Origin: Oreocharis arfaki
Taxonomy: Eukaryota; Chordata; Aves; Passeriformes; Paramythiidae
Direction of reading: 5' to 3'
Assembly (NCBI GenBank): GCA_013398015.1
Contig: VZRR01005724.1
Location: 725,548-789,547 of the forward strand
Length of the DNA stretch: 64,000 nucleotides
In this document: piece by piece, positions 1 through 13,500 of the stretch
Position numbering within the stretch: position 1 is the stretch's first letter
Layout of the letters: each line of letters starts with the position of its first letter
Made by a program: the position numbers and the translations under genes
Notes under the pieces: generated by a model
Database searches by the model: none
Seen by the model: only the letters and a program-made list of their open reading frames with translations
Told to the model about the DNA's origin: nothing

Positions 1-21
1 ATGCTAAGTACAGGCAAACTA

Positions 22-455
22 CAGAATTGTCGAATGGTTGAGGCTGGAAGGGACCTCTGGAGGTCATCTGGTCCAACCTCCCTGCTCAAGCCAGGTCACC
101 TAGAGCAGGCTGCCCAGAACCAGATAGATTTTGAATATCTCAGAGAATGGAGACTCCATGACATCACTAGACAACCTGTGCCAGCGCTCAGTCACCCTCA
201 TAGTAAAAAAGTGTTTCCTGATCTAGAGACAGCTTCCTGTGTGTTTCAGTTTGTGCCCATTGCCTCCTGCCCTATCATTAGACATCACCAAAAATAGCCT
301 GGCTCCATCTTCTTTGCACCCTCCCTTCAGGTATTTCTATACCTTTTATCAGATCCTCCTGAGCCGTCTCTTCTCCAAGCTCCACATCACTGGGTCTTTC
401 ACCTTTTCCTCACAGCAGATCTGCTTCCATCCCTTCAACTTCATGGCCTGCAATA
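22..455 (-). mobile_element. CR1 LINE, 3'-end fragment (antisense)
   Basis: This stretch reads as the reverse complement of the 3' portion of an avian CR1 non-LTR retrotransposon. Diagnostic landmarks on the plus strand are the 'ggaagggacctctggaggtc' block (48-67), the 'tccaacctccctgctcaag' block (from about 72), 'cagtcaccctcatagtaaa' (near 188) and the 'gccgtctcttctccaagctc' block near 364. The degraded terminal repeat of the element lies at its left end (about 22-36). CR1 copies are typically 5'-truncated and lack target-site duplications, as here. Divergence and small indels suggest an old copy. The 98-codon frame over 1-297 is a by-product of this repeat, not a gene. Family assignment is from recalled consensus, not a search; the subfamily is not determined. 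Confidence 0.88.
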
Positions 456-892
456 TGCGACAAACATTTTTTTTTCACTTTTCCATGTTTAAAATTAGGG
501 GAAGAAAAGGATAATTAAATCAGCTGTAATGACTATTTGTCCTATTGAACCACCTCACTTACAAAAGAATTAACTTTTGGCCACATGAAGGGCCAGTACG
601 CTACATTTGTAAGATTCTGTTTTGTGTTGCTTTACGGCTGCTAACAGATTTTCACAGCATGTTACAAGGCGGCACTCAAAATACTGACAAAATCTTTTGG
701 GGGGCACTTGCAAGGGCTTTGGTTTATCCACAGATTTATATGGAGACAGAGATCCTGATCCAAAAAAGCCAAAGCTTCACATTAGACACAAAAAGTGGTG
801 CGTATGAGGCTTGGTGGTTTGTTTACTGCTGGTTGTTTTTTGGGAGTTTTTGCATGTGTGGTTCTGTTAATGTTAAATATTTCCTACCTGCT
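456..892. other. Unassigned sequence between two CR1 fragments
   Basis: No gene or recognised repeat is seen. A Met-initiated 131-codon frame (545-940) runs from here into the following CR1 fragment, so at least its end is repeat-derived and I do not call it a gene. Part of this interval could be older CR1 or other repeat sequence too diverged to recognise by eye. Confidence 0.5.
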
Positions 893-1336
893 CACAAGTG
901 GTGTTCCCCAGGTCTCAGTATCAGGGTAGGTTTTGTTTAACATTTTTACCAATAACCTGGACAAAGGGATCAAGTGTGCCCTCAATCTGTTTGCTGATGA
1001 CACCAAGTTGCTTTCTACAACTACCTGAAAGGATGTAGATGGTGAGTGTCAGTCTCTTCTCCCAAGTAACAAGCAGTAAGACCACGGTAGATGGCCTCAA
1101 AATGCTCCAGGGGCAGTTCAGATATTAAGGAAAAACTTCTTCACCAAAAGGGTTGTCAAGTATTGGAACAGGCTACCCAGGGATGTAGTTGAGCCATCTT
1201 TCCTGGAGTTATTTAAAAGAAGTGTAGATGTGGAACTTTGGGACATGGTTTACTGGTGGACTTGGCAGTGTTGAGTTTATGGATAGACTATAATTTAATA
1301 GGTCATTTCCAACCAAAAAGATTCTGTGATTCTATC
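893..1336 (+). mobile_element. CR1 LINE fragment with RT FADD motif and internal deletion
   Basis: Sense-oriented CR1. The left part (893-1022) matches the end of the CR1 ORF2 reverse-transcriptase domain: a 'ttccccaggtctcagta' block, then a frame giving LFADDTKL, with the catalytic FADD (the CR1 version of YXDD) at 990-1001. Near 1022-1023 the sequence jumps directly to the far 3' region, skipping roughly the last several hundred bases of ORF2 in a complete element (size judged from memory of the family). The right part contains the 3' UTR landmarks 'gtcagtctcttctcccaag' (1048) and 'cttcaccaaaagggttgtc' (1139), and ends in the CR1 terminal octamer-type repeat at 1320-1335. The remnant is non-coding and cannot be functional. 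The deletion may be post-insertional or may reflect two adjacent insertions. Confidence 0.92.
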
Positions 1337-4300
1337 TCCAGATCCTGTTGGAAATACCAACTGCTGAGATACCTGTTTTCAGCAGGATTCTGGTAGAGCC
1401 AGTGAAAAAAACCTGAGCAGAGAAAATATTTGAGATTATTCTGTTATGCTGTCCTGGTTTCCACCACCCAGGCCGTGGAAGCCATATATATGTAAGTGCA
1501 AGTGAAAGCATCCCTTGCAGGCAGCTTTTTTTTATTCAAGAGGAACTTTCCTCTTCTCAATATTTCTTTACAGAATATGAGTGAAAAAGGTTATAGCAAG
1601 TATTCAAACATCTATTCTGCCTTTCACAAAGGCCACAGCGCTTCACTATACTACTTTGTATCCGTCTGTACCACATTCGCTGCTTGTCTGAAAAGAAGCT
1701 TTATTACTGAAGCAATAATTTGTTCACAGAGAGTAGGTTTCCTCTTCTCCTTCCTCTTTCTACTTTAACTCTCCTCCAGATGTTTTCTCTCCTATTTGCA
1801 AGGCAAATGGTGCTAAATGAGAAGATCAAACTGAAGCAAGAAAGACATGTCCCTCTGAGACACATTACTTTACGACAACCCAAATTTTAAATTTGAATTA
1901 GAATAATTGCTGGAACAGCTGTACTGACTCTATACCAACGTATATAAGAATGGGACCAATTCTTCATATTTTAAGTTCTTCTTTTTTTTTTTTTTCATTT
2001 CTCATCCTCTTGTATTCCCTTTGCCCCTTTCCTGTTATTGCTCTGCTCCAATGTCACCATTGTTTCTGTCACGCAGGCCCTCAGTTTCTAGTGACATGGG
2101 ATCAGTAGCTCTGCACTGGTCTCTCTATCCATGTAAAATTTCTTGCACAGAAAGAACCCCCAGAATGCTGATGCTGATGGCTGGCTCATATATCAGCTGA
2201 GGAGCCCCAGCCCTCCAGGGTTCATTCAGGTTTTTCTGAAGCTTAATCTTAGAGACTCGAGTATCAGTCCAAGGATTTTGACAGACCATGATCTTCTGGT
2301 AGTTACTTGGAACAAGGAAGTGGCCAAAGGATCAGAATGTTTGGAAACCTGGGTTGAGCACTGGGATACTGTTTGGCACTGTGGGTACCACTCAGGTCAC
2401 AGCATATGACGAATAAGGTTAGTCAACCTCCTATTTCCTTGATTTGTAAAGAGCTTGTTTTCATCTCTCCCTGGACCCTTGCAAGAAGAAAATTTGTACA
2501 ACATAGATTATGGGAGCTTCTCCAAAGTGCCAATAGAAAAACCTTTTGGTTTAATTAATTATCCTCGTAATCACTGGTATTTTAATAGAATTTTAAGCAA
2601 GGTGGATTATTTTTATACTCAGTTTTAATTACGGTACTTTTAAAGGGATTATTTTTTAACAAAGATGGATATCATTATCTCTGAGACAGTACTAACAAGC
2701 TGTAACCACTGTATCTTTTCCTTCCAACAAACAAAAGTCATCCTTATTTGGACTAGTGTATTTGCTTGGTGATTTTGCTTACTGCTCCTATCAGTCAGCA
2801 GCATTAGAAATAAAGCAAACAAGTACTCAGTCCTTGCCCCAAGAGAATACTTTTTCAAGCAGATAGCATAAAAAACATACTTGCAGATTAAAGACACAGA
2901 TTTTTCCTCACAGAGATTCGTGAAGGTGCCCATTGTGCAGCTTTGTGCCACCTAAAGGGCATGTTTGCACTCAGTTAGGGCACCTAAGTGAAGAACTAGG
3001 TTTTGTGACAGCAGTTCGGTGACAGCAGATTTTGATATGAAGTGATTCAAGTTGCTTTCAGGAGGATAAGCGGGGACCTGAGGTTCTGGATTGCTACAGT
3101 TTGACACAAGCACAAGCAAGTATTTGAAAAATCTGTCCACAGTTTTAAAAACTAAGCTTTTGCCCACACTTTTGAGAGTAGGAAGGACATTTTGTTGAGC
3201 TCAAAATCTTGTTCGTGAATAATGAAGAAACACATCCCATGTTTAAAGCCAGGAATTTATGCAGCTGAAATTTTAGATCTGATTGCTGTCAGTCCAGAAC
3301 TGGCTGTTACAAAAAAGGAAAAAATAATAATAACATTAGAATACAAAAAAAAGGCCTCAGTAATAGTTGTGGCACTCAAAATTTTGCACAGATGACTCAG
3401 TCTGTACCCCTTTTATTGGTGCTATGGTGACCCTACATTGCTCCTCTAATTCTTAAAACTGGTGGTTTAACCCTGGGCTTGGTAGAAGAGAGGAAAAAGG
3501 TATTACAGCAAACTATGAGCATCTGGAGGAGTACAATTTTTGGTGGGTTTCTTCTTTGTCACTCCATTTGGAGTCCTTTTTATATATCTGGCAACATAGA
3601 TTTACTATTTCGTCCCTCCTTCATCAGTCTGCATCTCCATATCACCTCTAAGTTTACTATATATGAATTAGGAGATATGCTGCAACTCTGAGAAGTGCCA
3701 CCATGGACTTCTTTTCCACAGAAGCCACATGACAAATCACCTTACAACAAAACCTCATGGTGCCTTATTCGTTTTCTTCCAGCCCAAAGTCGTATTTTGC
3801 TCTTCAACTGTTATGCTAAAGACACAGAGGGGAAGCGAGGTGTGCTTGCAACCTCAGGATCACATTCACTGACACATGAGGAGGGACTCTGAAACCAGAC
3901 CTTTTTGTGTCCATGCAGAATTTTTACCAAGGTCCCTAGAGGTCGCACATGCACAACCACTGAATTTGTCCACTGCACCTCTAGCTCTCTTGAGGCTTTG
4001 CATTAGTAAGACAAATGGCTAATTCCCTACAGAAAAATGTTGTGCATTTCATGATTGAACACGAGCCTCCTCAGGCTTGGCTTCATTTATTTCCTCTGCA
4101 ATGAAATATGTGCTGGTTTACATTTTTTCATTGCTACTTAAATACAAGCAGCTTTTAAAAGGCTAGAGGAATTATCAAAGCTGAATGTTCCATTCTAAGA
4201 TGAAAATGTGTTTTGGTCACTATTTTTTACTGCTGCCATATAGTCATTGAATGACATTTTTTAATTGCTTAAAGAATTTGAATAATTGCTAATGATCCTT

Positions 4301-7300
4301 CCCTTAGGAATTCAATTAAACCTAACCCCAAATCTGTGGACATAATAGGAAGAGTGAAATCTGGCTGTTTTGACTAGGTATTTATGTTGAGAACTGCACT
4401 AGTTTAATTATCAGTAGTCCTTAATTATACTGTTTTCAGTATTAGCATAGTTAACAAGAAACACCTTGTTCTATTCTCATGACCATAAATGCTGGTTTGG
4501 TAACTGATGGCACTAAATATTTGGGGTAAGTGTTCCCTCTTTGGTGGCTGGGCCTTTTTGTTTTGTTCTGTTTTGGACTGGGTGGGGAAGGAGTTGTGAT
4601 TTGTTTGTTTTTAAAGAAGACCTGTCCCTACCACAGAGCCCTCGTGCGTGACACAGTCCCTGTCAAGCCTTCTCCTTACGTGCCCAAGACTGCGCAACAA
4701 GAGCTGGCTTTTTCATCCACTACCCCACCTCAATCCTTGCTGTCACAAGGACTGTCACAGCAGTCCAATGGCATTAGCTACGTTCAACTTTTTTAATTAA
4801 GAGTTCCCCTGTAGATTTGGGCTTTGTTGTGCTAATAGAGAAGTAATTCATCAATATTTAGAGCTAAACCCCCATCATTCTACTAGCATGCAGGTACCCA
4901 GGGGTCCTCACACTTTGCTGTTCACAGTGACCTCTGCCCACCTGCTCCATTGCTATCCAGCCTTGCCAGATATGCACATACTCAGCTCGCTGTCACTTGA
5001 GCCAACAAAGGACAGTGCCAAATTTATCCTCTGCTGATATAAATAGCAGATCATACTGTCCCTGATGTAAATGAATAAAGACTCATTAGTGAAATTGCTA
5101 ATCCATGTGCATAAAAGCTCAGAAAGAAAATGTGTTTCTGATTTAAACCTCCCCAACCATGCAAAACACCTAACCCAGTTCAGCCAGCTCTAGGAACTTG
5201 GCTGGAGCACATTAGATGACCAAGAAGCAAGAATCTATGCTGTAAAGCAGGTAAGACAGAGGAAACAGGCAAAAGCATCAAAATTGGTTTTCCAGTTTTC
5301 CAAATGAGCATAGTGTCTGAGGTCTTAGCATCTTACACCATCACAAGCAGAAGAGAGCACAGTATCTCATGACTTCAGACTGACAGATGAATCACTACAT
5401 CTTTGTTTTCAATTTATACCAACTAGGTCTCAAACAAAACACAGGAACAAGGAGGTGCCCGATCTTACCCAAAGCAGGGACTCTGTGCTTCATTTTCACT
5501 TCTCTGCCTTCATTAACACTGCACTTTCTTCCCTGCTCTACATTTAGCTGTCCACCAGCCAAGGAAAGGATCTGTGCCTGTCTGGGACTTGTGCCATCAG
5601 CCTGTACTCTGCTGCACCCACTGCCATTTCAGCAGGTACAGAGCACAAACACACAGCTGCTCAAGTATCAAACTATTTATCAAGAATTACAACAAACATT
5701 TTTGGCCTATTCAGGAGTAACATAATCTGACTTTATCAGTTTTTTGTGTAACATCACAGATTATATCACCTATGAGTTTTGCATTTTATTACAGTTGTCC
5801 ATTTTTTTGCATGTCACTCTTGTGGGGACTAATAACAAAACATAACCATGGCAACAAAATAATAAAAAATACTTTTGAATATGTTTAAATAATTTTTTAG
5901 TAACTTCTTGACAGTTACTGTACGCAAAACATATATATTTTTCACAAAACACAAGCTATATTATTGTCACTGTAAGCAACAGAGATAAATTATAGGTAAT
6001 TTCCACTTCTAAAGTCCTGTTTCTATGGTAATATGAGCAACTGCCATTACTTCAGAGCTTGTTACCATGGTTATTTCAGGTAATTCTAGGGTTTTAATAC
6101 CCTTAAACCTGAAGTGATACTTTTTCCTCCTATTTTGCGGCTGAACAAAATCATAGTTCAACTTCAGGAGGAACACAACTCTTTTAGTTAAAACAAAACC
6201 AGCCTATAGCACACACATATGAAGAGATAAGTCAAAGTGAATTACTTACCACACAACCCCCATCTGACTCTCTTCTCCTAAAAGGACAGTCTCCCTTTCC
6301 CAAACATATTTCTATGGAAAAGGGAAGGCGTTTCCTCGAGGGTGTAAATTCTCTAACTGCCCTCAGCTTTGCAGACTACTCTTTCTGGCCCTCCAGATTC
6401 CTGGTGAAGCTGCAGAATCAGGATATAATGGGCAAGTGATCTGCTTCTCCAAATCCAAAGTCAGCTTTGAGAGCTGACTGATAAGGTTTCAGCTGCCTCC
6501 CATTGCTGTAACAGTGAGGGTCATTGGGCAGTCTGGGTTCCCTCACTGACAAGCTGTCTTTCACTTATGCCTAATTCAAGTGCACTAGAGAATAAATGGG
6601 CTTAAGAGAGTCTTTTGTGGCAGTTAGGCACCCTTCCCGCTATCAACACAAATGGCACCAGTACCTTCACCTGTGTCCTGCAGGCACCTCTTTGGGTTTG
6701 AAGACGGCCAGGATAATTCTGCTTGGACCTTTGTGGAGAAAAGATGTGGCAGAAGGTTTCATATACCAGAAGCTGGATAGTAACAAATATTACTCGAAGG
6801 AAAAACTGTTTTTTCATCCTGAGAAATCTTCACAGGATAGCTGTGTCGTCACTGCCCGCCTTTCCAACAGGTCTCCCTGCTCATGCCTACTGCAAATGCT
6901 GCTCTTTGCTTCAGGAATTTTTGCCTACCACGCATCGTTATAGCTAGGATATGAGGCCAGGGCACTGGAAAGACTCTGGTCTGAGTCACTGAGACCATAT
7001 GATACTGCTAAATTGGCTCCAGTGTTGTCAGAATTTTGGCCTTTTCATTAGCTTTTTTTTTTTTTTGAAAGCACAAACAAGAGAACATTTTTTTGTTTAA
7101 GAAAAATAGAATTTTAAGCCACATAATTTTAGAGAAAATATGGTAATTGTGAAGTAAATGGACCTTACTGGCTCAGAATCAGGAAAGTAAGTATCAAGAT
7201 CCTAAGATATTTCATGTTTTCAATTAATCTTCTATTTTAAAGTCCCTAAAACCCCCTCATATTTCAGGCTACCAGTGTTATTTTGTATGGCTGTGATTTT

Positions 7301-10199
7301 TCTCTTCTCATACTAATTAACAAGATTCATCACAGTGAGCTGCACAGGGAGCTCTGTTTAGATGCTTGTTAAAGAAAAAGCTCAATGCTCAAAAGTCAGC
7401 TTCAGGTATATAGGCATGGATTTCATCCAAGTAATTAATACTTGTCCTCTAATTTAGATTTAATAATATCGGGGCAGTGTAGTCTCTTACAACAAGGCAA
7501 AGTGGTATGTGACCTCAGAAACCTATTTTCCTACCAGTGTGTGATTACTGGAACCTAATATTGATGTTCCACATGAACTGCACTGATCTGTTCTGACTGT
7601 GTCTACATATGTTACCAAATTCTTAGGTGTAAAAATGATAGACATATAAATCAAAGCAACTGGTACTGATGCCCCCATCAAAAGCAGTTTTCAGGTTTTA
7701 CCTCATGCTAACCTTAGTCAGGTCCCCTGAACAGGACATTTGATATAACACATATGCTCAATATGCATCTGATTTTGATTTCCTCAGCATGGGCTATGGT
7801 GCATTTTCCCTGTACCTGGAGTGCTAAGGAACAGGAACAACCAGGGCACGTGCACTGCTGCTTCGAACCAGAAGTCTGGACACAGCCTTTCTATCCCCTT
7901 GGATATAAAAGTAATTTTAGACAGAAAATAAGCAGTGGAGGGTTTAAGTTATGGGCAGTTGTTAGAGAGAGGGAACAGTAAGTGAGGAAATCATCTGGGG
8001 TTTTTCGATTGCTTCAAGGTGAGCATGCAATGGCTGAAATTCCTCTACTCCCACTCGGGAGTGCACAAAGAGAATCTCTAACTCAGAGAGGAAGGGCAGG
8101 TCCAACTGAGCAAGTAATGCCCACACTACACTCAGAAGCCCAAATTCAGGGAGGAGGTATATATGAAACTTCTCTGGATCAGAAGTGTTATCCCTCTCTG
8201 TTTCCTAGTAATACTGCAAATCCTACATTGTGTGGATTGACTGGCCACCATAGAGTTCTCCAACAGGGTGGAGGCATGCTCATGTCCCTCTTCTGGGATA
8301 TATAGCCATTTCAAAAGGTTTTAGTTTTATTTCAGATTCCTTTTTGGTCAGATATCATGCATATATGCTACACATTTTCTAAGCTTGTACACTGATGTCA
8401 TCCAAGGTGTCGACATCCATAGAGAGCAGTCCTGCAAATGGCATGGCAAGCTGCTCCATAAAATTCTGTATCCTGCCAGGCCAGCTGGCAGAAAGGCACT
8501 AGTCTAAGCAATTAAATTACTCAGGCATTTTCTAGTTCCAATCCTTATTTGCAGACTTGCAACACAAAACAATTAACAAAGCTTTCTGTGGCTCTTTTGA
8601 TTGCACTTTCTAATTGAGACATTGATGACTCCTAAGATCCTGGTAAGCTGAAGGGCTTGTTTTTTCCCCCTAAAATGTGGTGTCTCTCCTGTTCTGAGTT
8701 TTATTCTTTATTCTATTTACAGGATCTGCTTGAACTGTATTTATAGGCCATAATCTTTTATAGCAGTGGCATAATTCTCATTTGGCTATTCTGTTCCATT
8801 TTCCATTTTTAATGGCAACTTTGGACTCTAACACAACAAACTCCTGGCATTTCGCTTTCACTCAATCAAGGTGGCCCTAAGTATGAAGCTTTGAAAAAAG
8901 CCCAAGAAACCTGTCTTCCTCCAGTGCACACCAGCTGTGCTTTTTCCATGATATATTCTTCTGAGGATTTTGATTTTTTAAATTATTTGTCTCCTTTGTA
9001 CCTGATAATATTAATTATTTCCTAATCTATCCGCCAAAGCAGTCTCTGACCTAGTCAGATCATAAACTGGGAAAAAGCACAGATAGGTGATTTTATACAA
9101 TCCAAATCTCTGATCCCGATTTTAAAAGAAAGTATAAATATTTCTGCTTTCCCTGTTTCCTCTTCCCGCATTTCAACCATTGCCAAAATCAGATTCCAGA
9201 TAGAGGAGACTGGAAGAGACTAATGTATTCTCTGCTTCAAAAAAAGCTATCTACAGCATCCATTCATTTGCATTGCAGCAATTACTCATTTCTATTTGGA
9301 AACACTCTAACAAAAAATGTTCCATATTTTTCTCCAGGATGGAAGGATTTTTCCCAAATTGGTGTTAGAGAACACAAGGAACCAGACCCATGAATAATAC
9401 AGACTTAATATCTAAATCTGAGCTACCTTTTTGTTGCCAGAGAAACATGGGTTGGAGGTATGAGGCAGAAGGAAAAGTAGAAGGCACAAGTTTAAAGCAG
9501 CCTCAGGGATTTAAAAATAAGTCTTCCATTACAGTTAGCTGGTAACTAGCACACAAGAGAGTTGAAATTTCTCAGGGTTTGCTTTGGAAAACTTAAGAAT
9601 TCTTTCCAGAAAGTCATTTTTTATAGAAACTTCCTTCTTGATATGGAATTAATACCCACTGTTAAAAGTCATTGGGTGATTCATGACGTTTTACGTGCAC
9701 TACATCCACTGCTCCACAAAATACCACAAACAGAAGAAACTGACTCCTACTACGGTGGACCTTCACTAGGACCTACAGAAAGTAGGAAAAAAACTCCACC
9801 AGTTGCAAATGAATCTATTGTAACACCCCACTTGCAAAAGTAAGAAATAAGCTCATGGTGTGGACAGGCATCCCTGAAAAACATGGCACAATTCTGTGAT
9901 TCTTGAGAAAACGGTCTTCTTAAAAGGATTTCAGGGTTCTTTGCAGCAGAAAGAGATAGCAGTAAGAGCAGTCATCTCTAACAGTGGAGATGCAGGCTAC
10001 CTAATCTCCCAGTGGCACAGAATACACTTTAACTGGCATTTCAGGGAATGTTTGGCTCAGGCAGTGAGGTCCTGTGAGCACTTCTTATTAAGAACAGTAA
10101 GAGCAACTTGCATCACTGGTTTTAAGGAGTAGACCATCTAACACAGCACATCTGGAGAATGATGGTTCAGGATATCCCTCTGAGTCTGCGTTCTTGTCG
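1337..10199. other. Long unannotated interval, no supported gene
   Basis: AT-rich unique-looking sequence with no recognisable exon chain, repeat family or RNA gene. It contains T-runs of 14 at 1982-1995 and 7053-7066 and small perfect inverted repeats, such as 7-bp arms at 8473-8491. Short ORFs are present on both strands. The most noticeable pair is 7754-7981 and 7982-8305, which share one frame separated by a single TAA; neither resembles a protein family I know. The end of the first contains a good donor-like string (gtaagt at 7978-7983), but no matching exon structure was found. Confidence 0.6.
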
Positions 10200-10560
10200 T
10201 TACCACAGGACTAAGACAGGAAGGCACATCCCACTCCTAGGATGTTTTCTTCCTTCACACTGACCCCAAAGGACGTAATTCCGGCATGGCTCCCAGCAGT
10301 ACCACTGCTCCATGGAGCAGCATGTGAGGCACGTACTATGTGCTTCTGCATAGGCAAGCACAGAAGTGAGTAGGGCCAGGGGCCCACAGAAAAGTCTGAG
10401 AGATTCCAGTTGCCCATGAGCCCTACAGCTGTGACCTTGGCCATCTGGTGCCTTCTGTGGCACCTCAGAGTGGGATTGCCTCCCTGCCTCCGGTCAACAG
10501 CAAGGGCATAGATTCACCATGGGCCAGCATTTCAGAGGGGAAGTGAGGGAACCTGAGCAT
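10200..10560. other. GC-richer patch with a perfect 16-bp palindrome
   Basis: By eye this patch is clearly more GC-rich than its surroundings. It contains the perfect palindrome CTGCTCCATGGAGCAG at 10305-10320. Two overlapping minus-strand frames (10200-10463 and 10211-10444) cover it, but neither resembles a known protein and they overlap in different frames, as chance ORFs in GC-richer DNA do. CpGs are few, so it does not look like a CpG island. It could be a diverged repeat, a regulatory element or a non-coding exon. Confidence 0.3.
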
Positions 10561-13500
10561 TAAAACAGTCTCTGCTCAGCCTGGGGCTTGAGAAGAAGAA
10601 TCTAGAAAAACCTAAGAATCTAACTGCTGTGTTAGAAGGTCCCCCCCTCCACCTGCAGGGTGTGATAATTCAGAAAAAAATGGGGGTAGGTAATCTCAGA
10701 TCACTGATTCTAGTCACCTGTTATTGAATTGACCTAGCCTTGACCCTTATCTCCATCTCACTCCTGCTCCCTGGAATTTTCCCATCAACTGTTTGTCTCT
10801 AAAATCTCCATTCTCAGACAGGAAGTGTATAGACTCCAAATGTAGGAGGCGGGTCACAGTGGGGATCTCATATGACCTTTTCATCTGTAATCCCCTCCCA
10901 CAAAAAAGTCACATTTTTATTATAAGTCAACCCCAGAGAATAACCACTATCTGCAAAAATTTTAACAATTAAACAATAATTCAGGGATTTGGAAACTAAG
11001 CACCCTGTGTGTGAACAGATTAACAGAATATTGTCTATGTAATTCTAGAGAAAACCAATTAAGCTTACCATCTAATGAGCAGCGATGCTCTCTCACATCT
11101 GCCAGCAAAATGAATCAACATAATCTATTGCAGGTGGTTGTGCTTTTTATTCGCTATGTTACAGAAATGATTCAGCACCATAAATTATGGAACCATAATC
11201 AGCGATTGGTAATATGGGGGAGTTTATCCTTTTCTTAGTTTATAGGCTTATAACTACTGTTACGTCAAGAAACAGCACTCAGATTTGTGCCCACAATTAA
11301 CATTTATTCATAAAACATCAAGCATTTTTTCACCAGCTCTTGGACCACGTGGCATTTCAAGACATCAGCCAAATTGCAGATAATGACCAAAGTTCCCTAA
11401 TCATCACTTTCTGCCACAGTTTTGCCTTCCACATAGATGATCAGAAAGTCATCGAATTAGGAGAGATTTCCTACTTGCATTACAAGAGGGATAATACTTT
11501 TCCTGTTCTGTTTCTATGATATTTGGAAGAATCTTGTTATTCAATAACACATCTTTTTCCTTTGCTTGCTCTGACAACATTTGTACAGGATCTTCCACCA
11601 ACACCTAAAAACTTTCGTGTTCAGTAGGGAAATGTTTTGGTACATGAATGCGCACAAAATAACTGCAGCCCCTAACATAACGTTTTGTAACCATAAGCAA
11701 AAGGACTTCATATTTTTCTAAGATTTGGTAAAATTACTGCTTTCTGGCACAATGGGCACTTCTAAAATGAGTCACAGAGACATGCAGAGCCCCACAATAA
11801 ATTCAGGAAGACCTCATATAAAGCCATTTAACAGAGAGTAATTAAATCAATGAGAAATGTCGCCCATAATCATTATCCATAGCTACAATTAAATCCAGCA
11901 CAAGTGTAGTCTACCCTGCAGTCATCCCAAAGTTGACATATGGCTCAAGTAACCAGTGCTGGAGCTTCCTCCATATGAAAGAGTAACTCACACAATAGAA
12001 ATAATAACATGTTTGCAGTGCATCCTTCAACCTGTAATACTACTCTATCAAGGAAAATATTTTTTGCTTGATCAAAACACATGTAGTAATTTTAGGGAAA
12101 GAAACTTTCACTTCTAATAGTCCAAGTAGGAGTTGGAGGCAGAATCCATGACTGGGTAGGTCTCTGGCATCTAAAGGTCTAGAAACCTAAGATAACAAGT
12201 AATACTTCCGAAATTCTGTTCTTTTTCAGCTCATGTTAGAGAAAATTTCAAATGAAAAAAACAGATAGTAGATTTCCTTTAGCACCGTAGTGTTCTTGAA
12301 ATTATTTTGAAAAGTCTCAGAAAAAAATTTTACAATCCTTAAATAAACTAAATATTATGAACATTTTTACCTTTTATACTTTTGATTACATGCTTTTTTG
12401 GGGGGTAGTATGTTATTTTTGTTCATTTTTCTTTGCTGGGAGAGGCCATTTTTTTGTTTAACCGAAAAAAAACCAAAAAAAACCAAACCCAAAATATTTG
12501 CTATTTTTAAGTTGAAGGCAGATGGTCTCTTCAGCTTAGTTCTTGCTTTTTCTTCAGAAGGCTGTGTACCTTAACTTCACAAAGCATCCTGAGGTCACTA
12601 GATGCCTGCACGGGCATTCAGCAGAGGTCAACAAACAAAGTTCAGAAGATAACGGTGTGCTTTTCACCCCTTCTACAAACACTTTAACAGAGTATTTTGA
12701 TGGAAGAGTAAAGGAAGAACACCCATCTTCCCAGCTCACAACTTTCCCTGTGACATTTGGCAGTGATCCTGACCAAGCCGGAGGTGCTCAGGGTTCTGAG
12801 GAGCAAATCAGCATGGCTTGTGCGGAGAGACTCATCTGAACCTCTTGTAACACATGAACAAAGTTACACAGAAAGAAACAACCTTTTGTTAAGCTACAGT
12901 AGAGTGAAAAAAACCCCACTGAATCCCAAAGGCTTAGAAAGGAAACTGGTTTTTTATCTTAACTGAAGTAAACCATGACCGATATCACTATAATACAAAT
13001 ACTTAAAATATCAGAGTGGTTTATTGCTTACTATTATAATATTTTCATAATGAGGGAGCCTTAAAAAAATTTTCCTGTGGAATAATAGTATTACCTGGAA
13101 TCTGAAATAAATTCCCCTCCTTACTTTGCATAGTAGTCTATTTCTTGTCTAAATGACACTCAGCCAGTGCTTATTACTGAATATAACCTGCAAATGATCA
13201 ATAGAGCCTAAAAAAACACATTATAAAGATCTGCATGTTTCCCGGGATAGAGATAAGATCCACTGAATCTGTAAAAGTGCCCACCTGTTACAGGTAACCT
13301 TGCAATAGGGTCTACTTCAATGTTATTCACTCTCAAGGATGAGCCAGTGATTCTACAAAAATAAAGATGCCAGAAAACACGTCAATCTGTGTCCTGTATG
13401 CTTACTGGAGTTAGAGTGCTCTACTGTTATCCTTCCTAACAGATTGTACAGCATCTCTATTTTTAATATTTCTAGCACATTTGCATCGACAAACTGATGT

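Noticed and set aside
1..297. 98-codon ORF at the window start
   Set aside because: It lies almost entirely in an antisense CR1 fragment whose nucleotide landmarks explain the sequence.
545..940. 131-codon plus-strand ORF
   Set aside because: It runs into CR1 sequence from about 893 and shows no family resemblance.
7754..8305. Two same-frame ORFs separated by a single TAA, with gtaagt at the stop
   Set aside because: The second part starts with GTG, neither peptide is recognisable, and no acceptor pairs convincingly. Chance is the simplest reading.
9887..9904. 'aattctgtgattct' resembling the CR1 terminal repeat
   Set aside because: No CR1 3' UTR sequence precedes it; it is a short match expected by chance.
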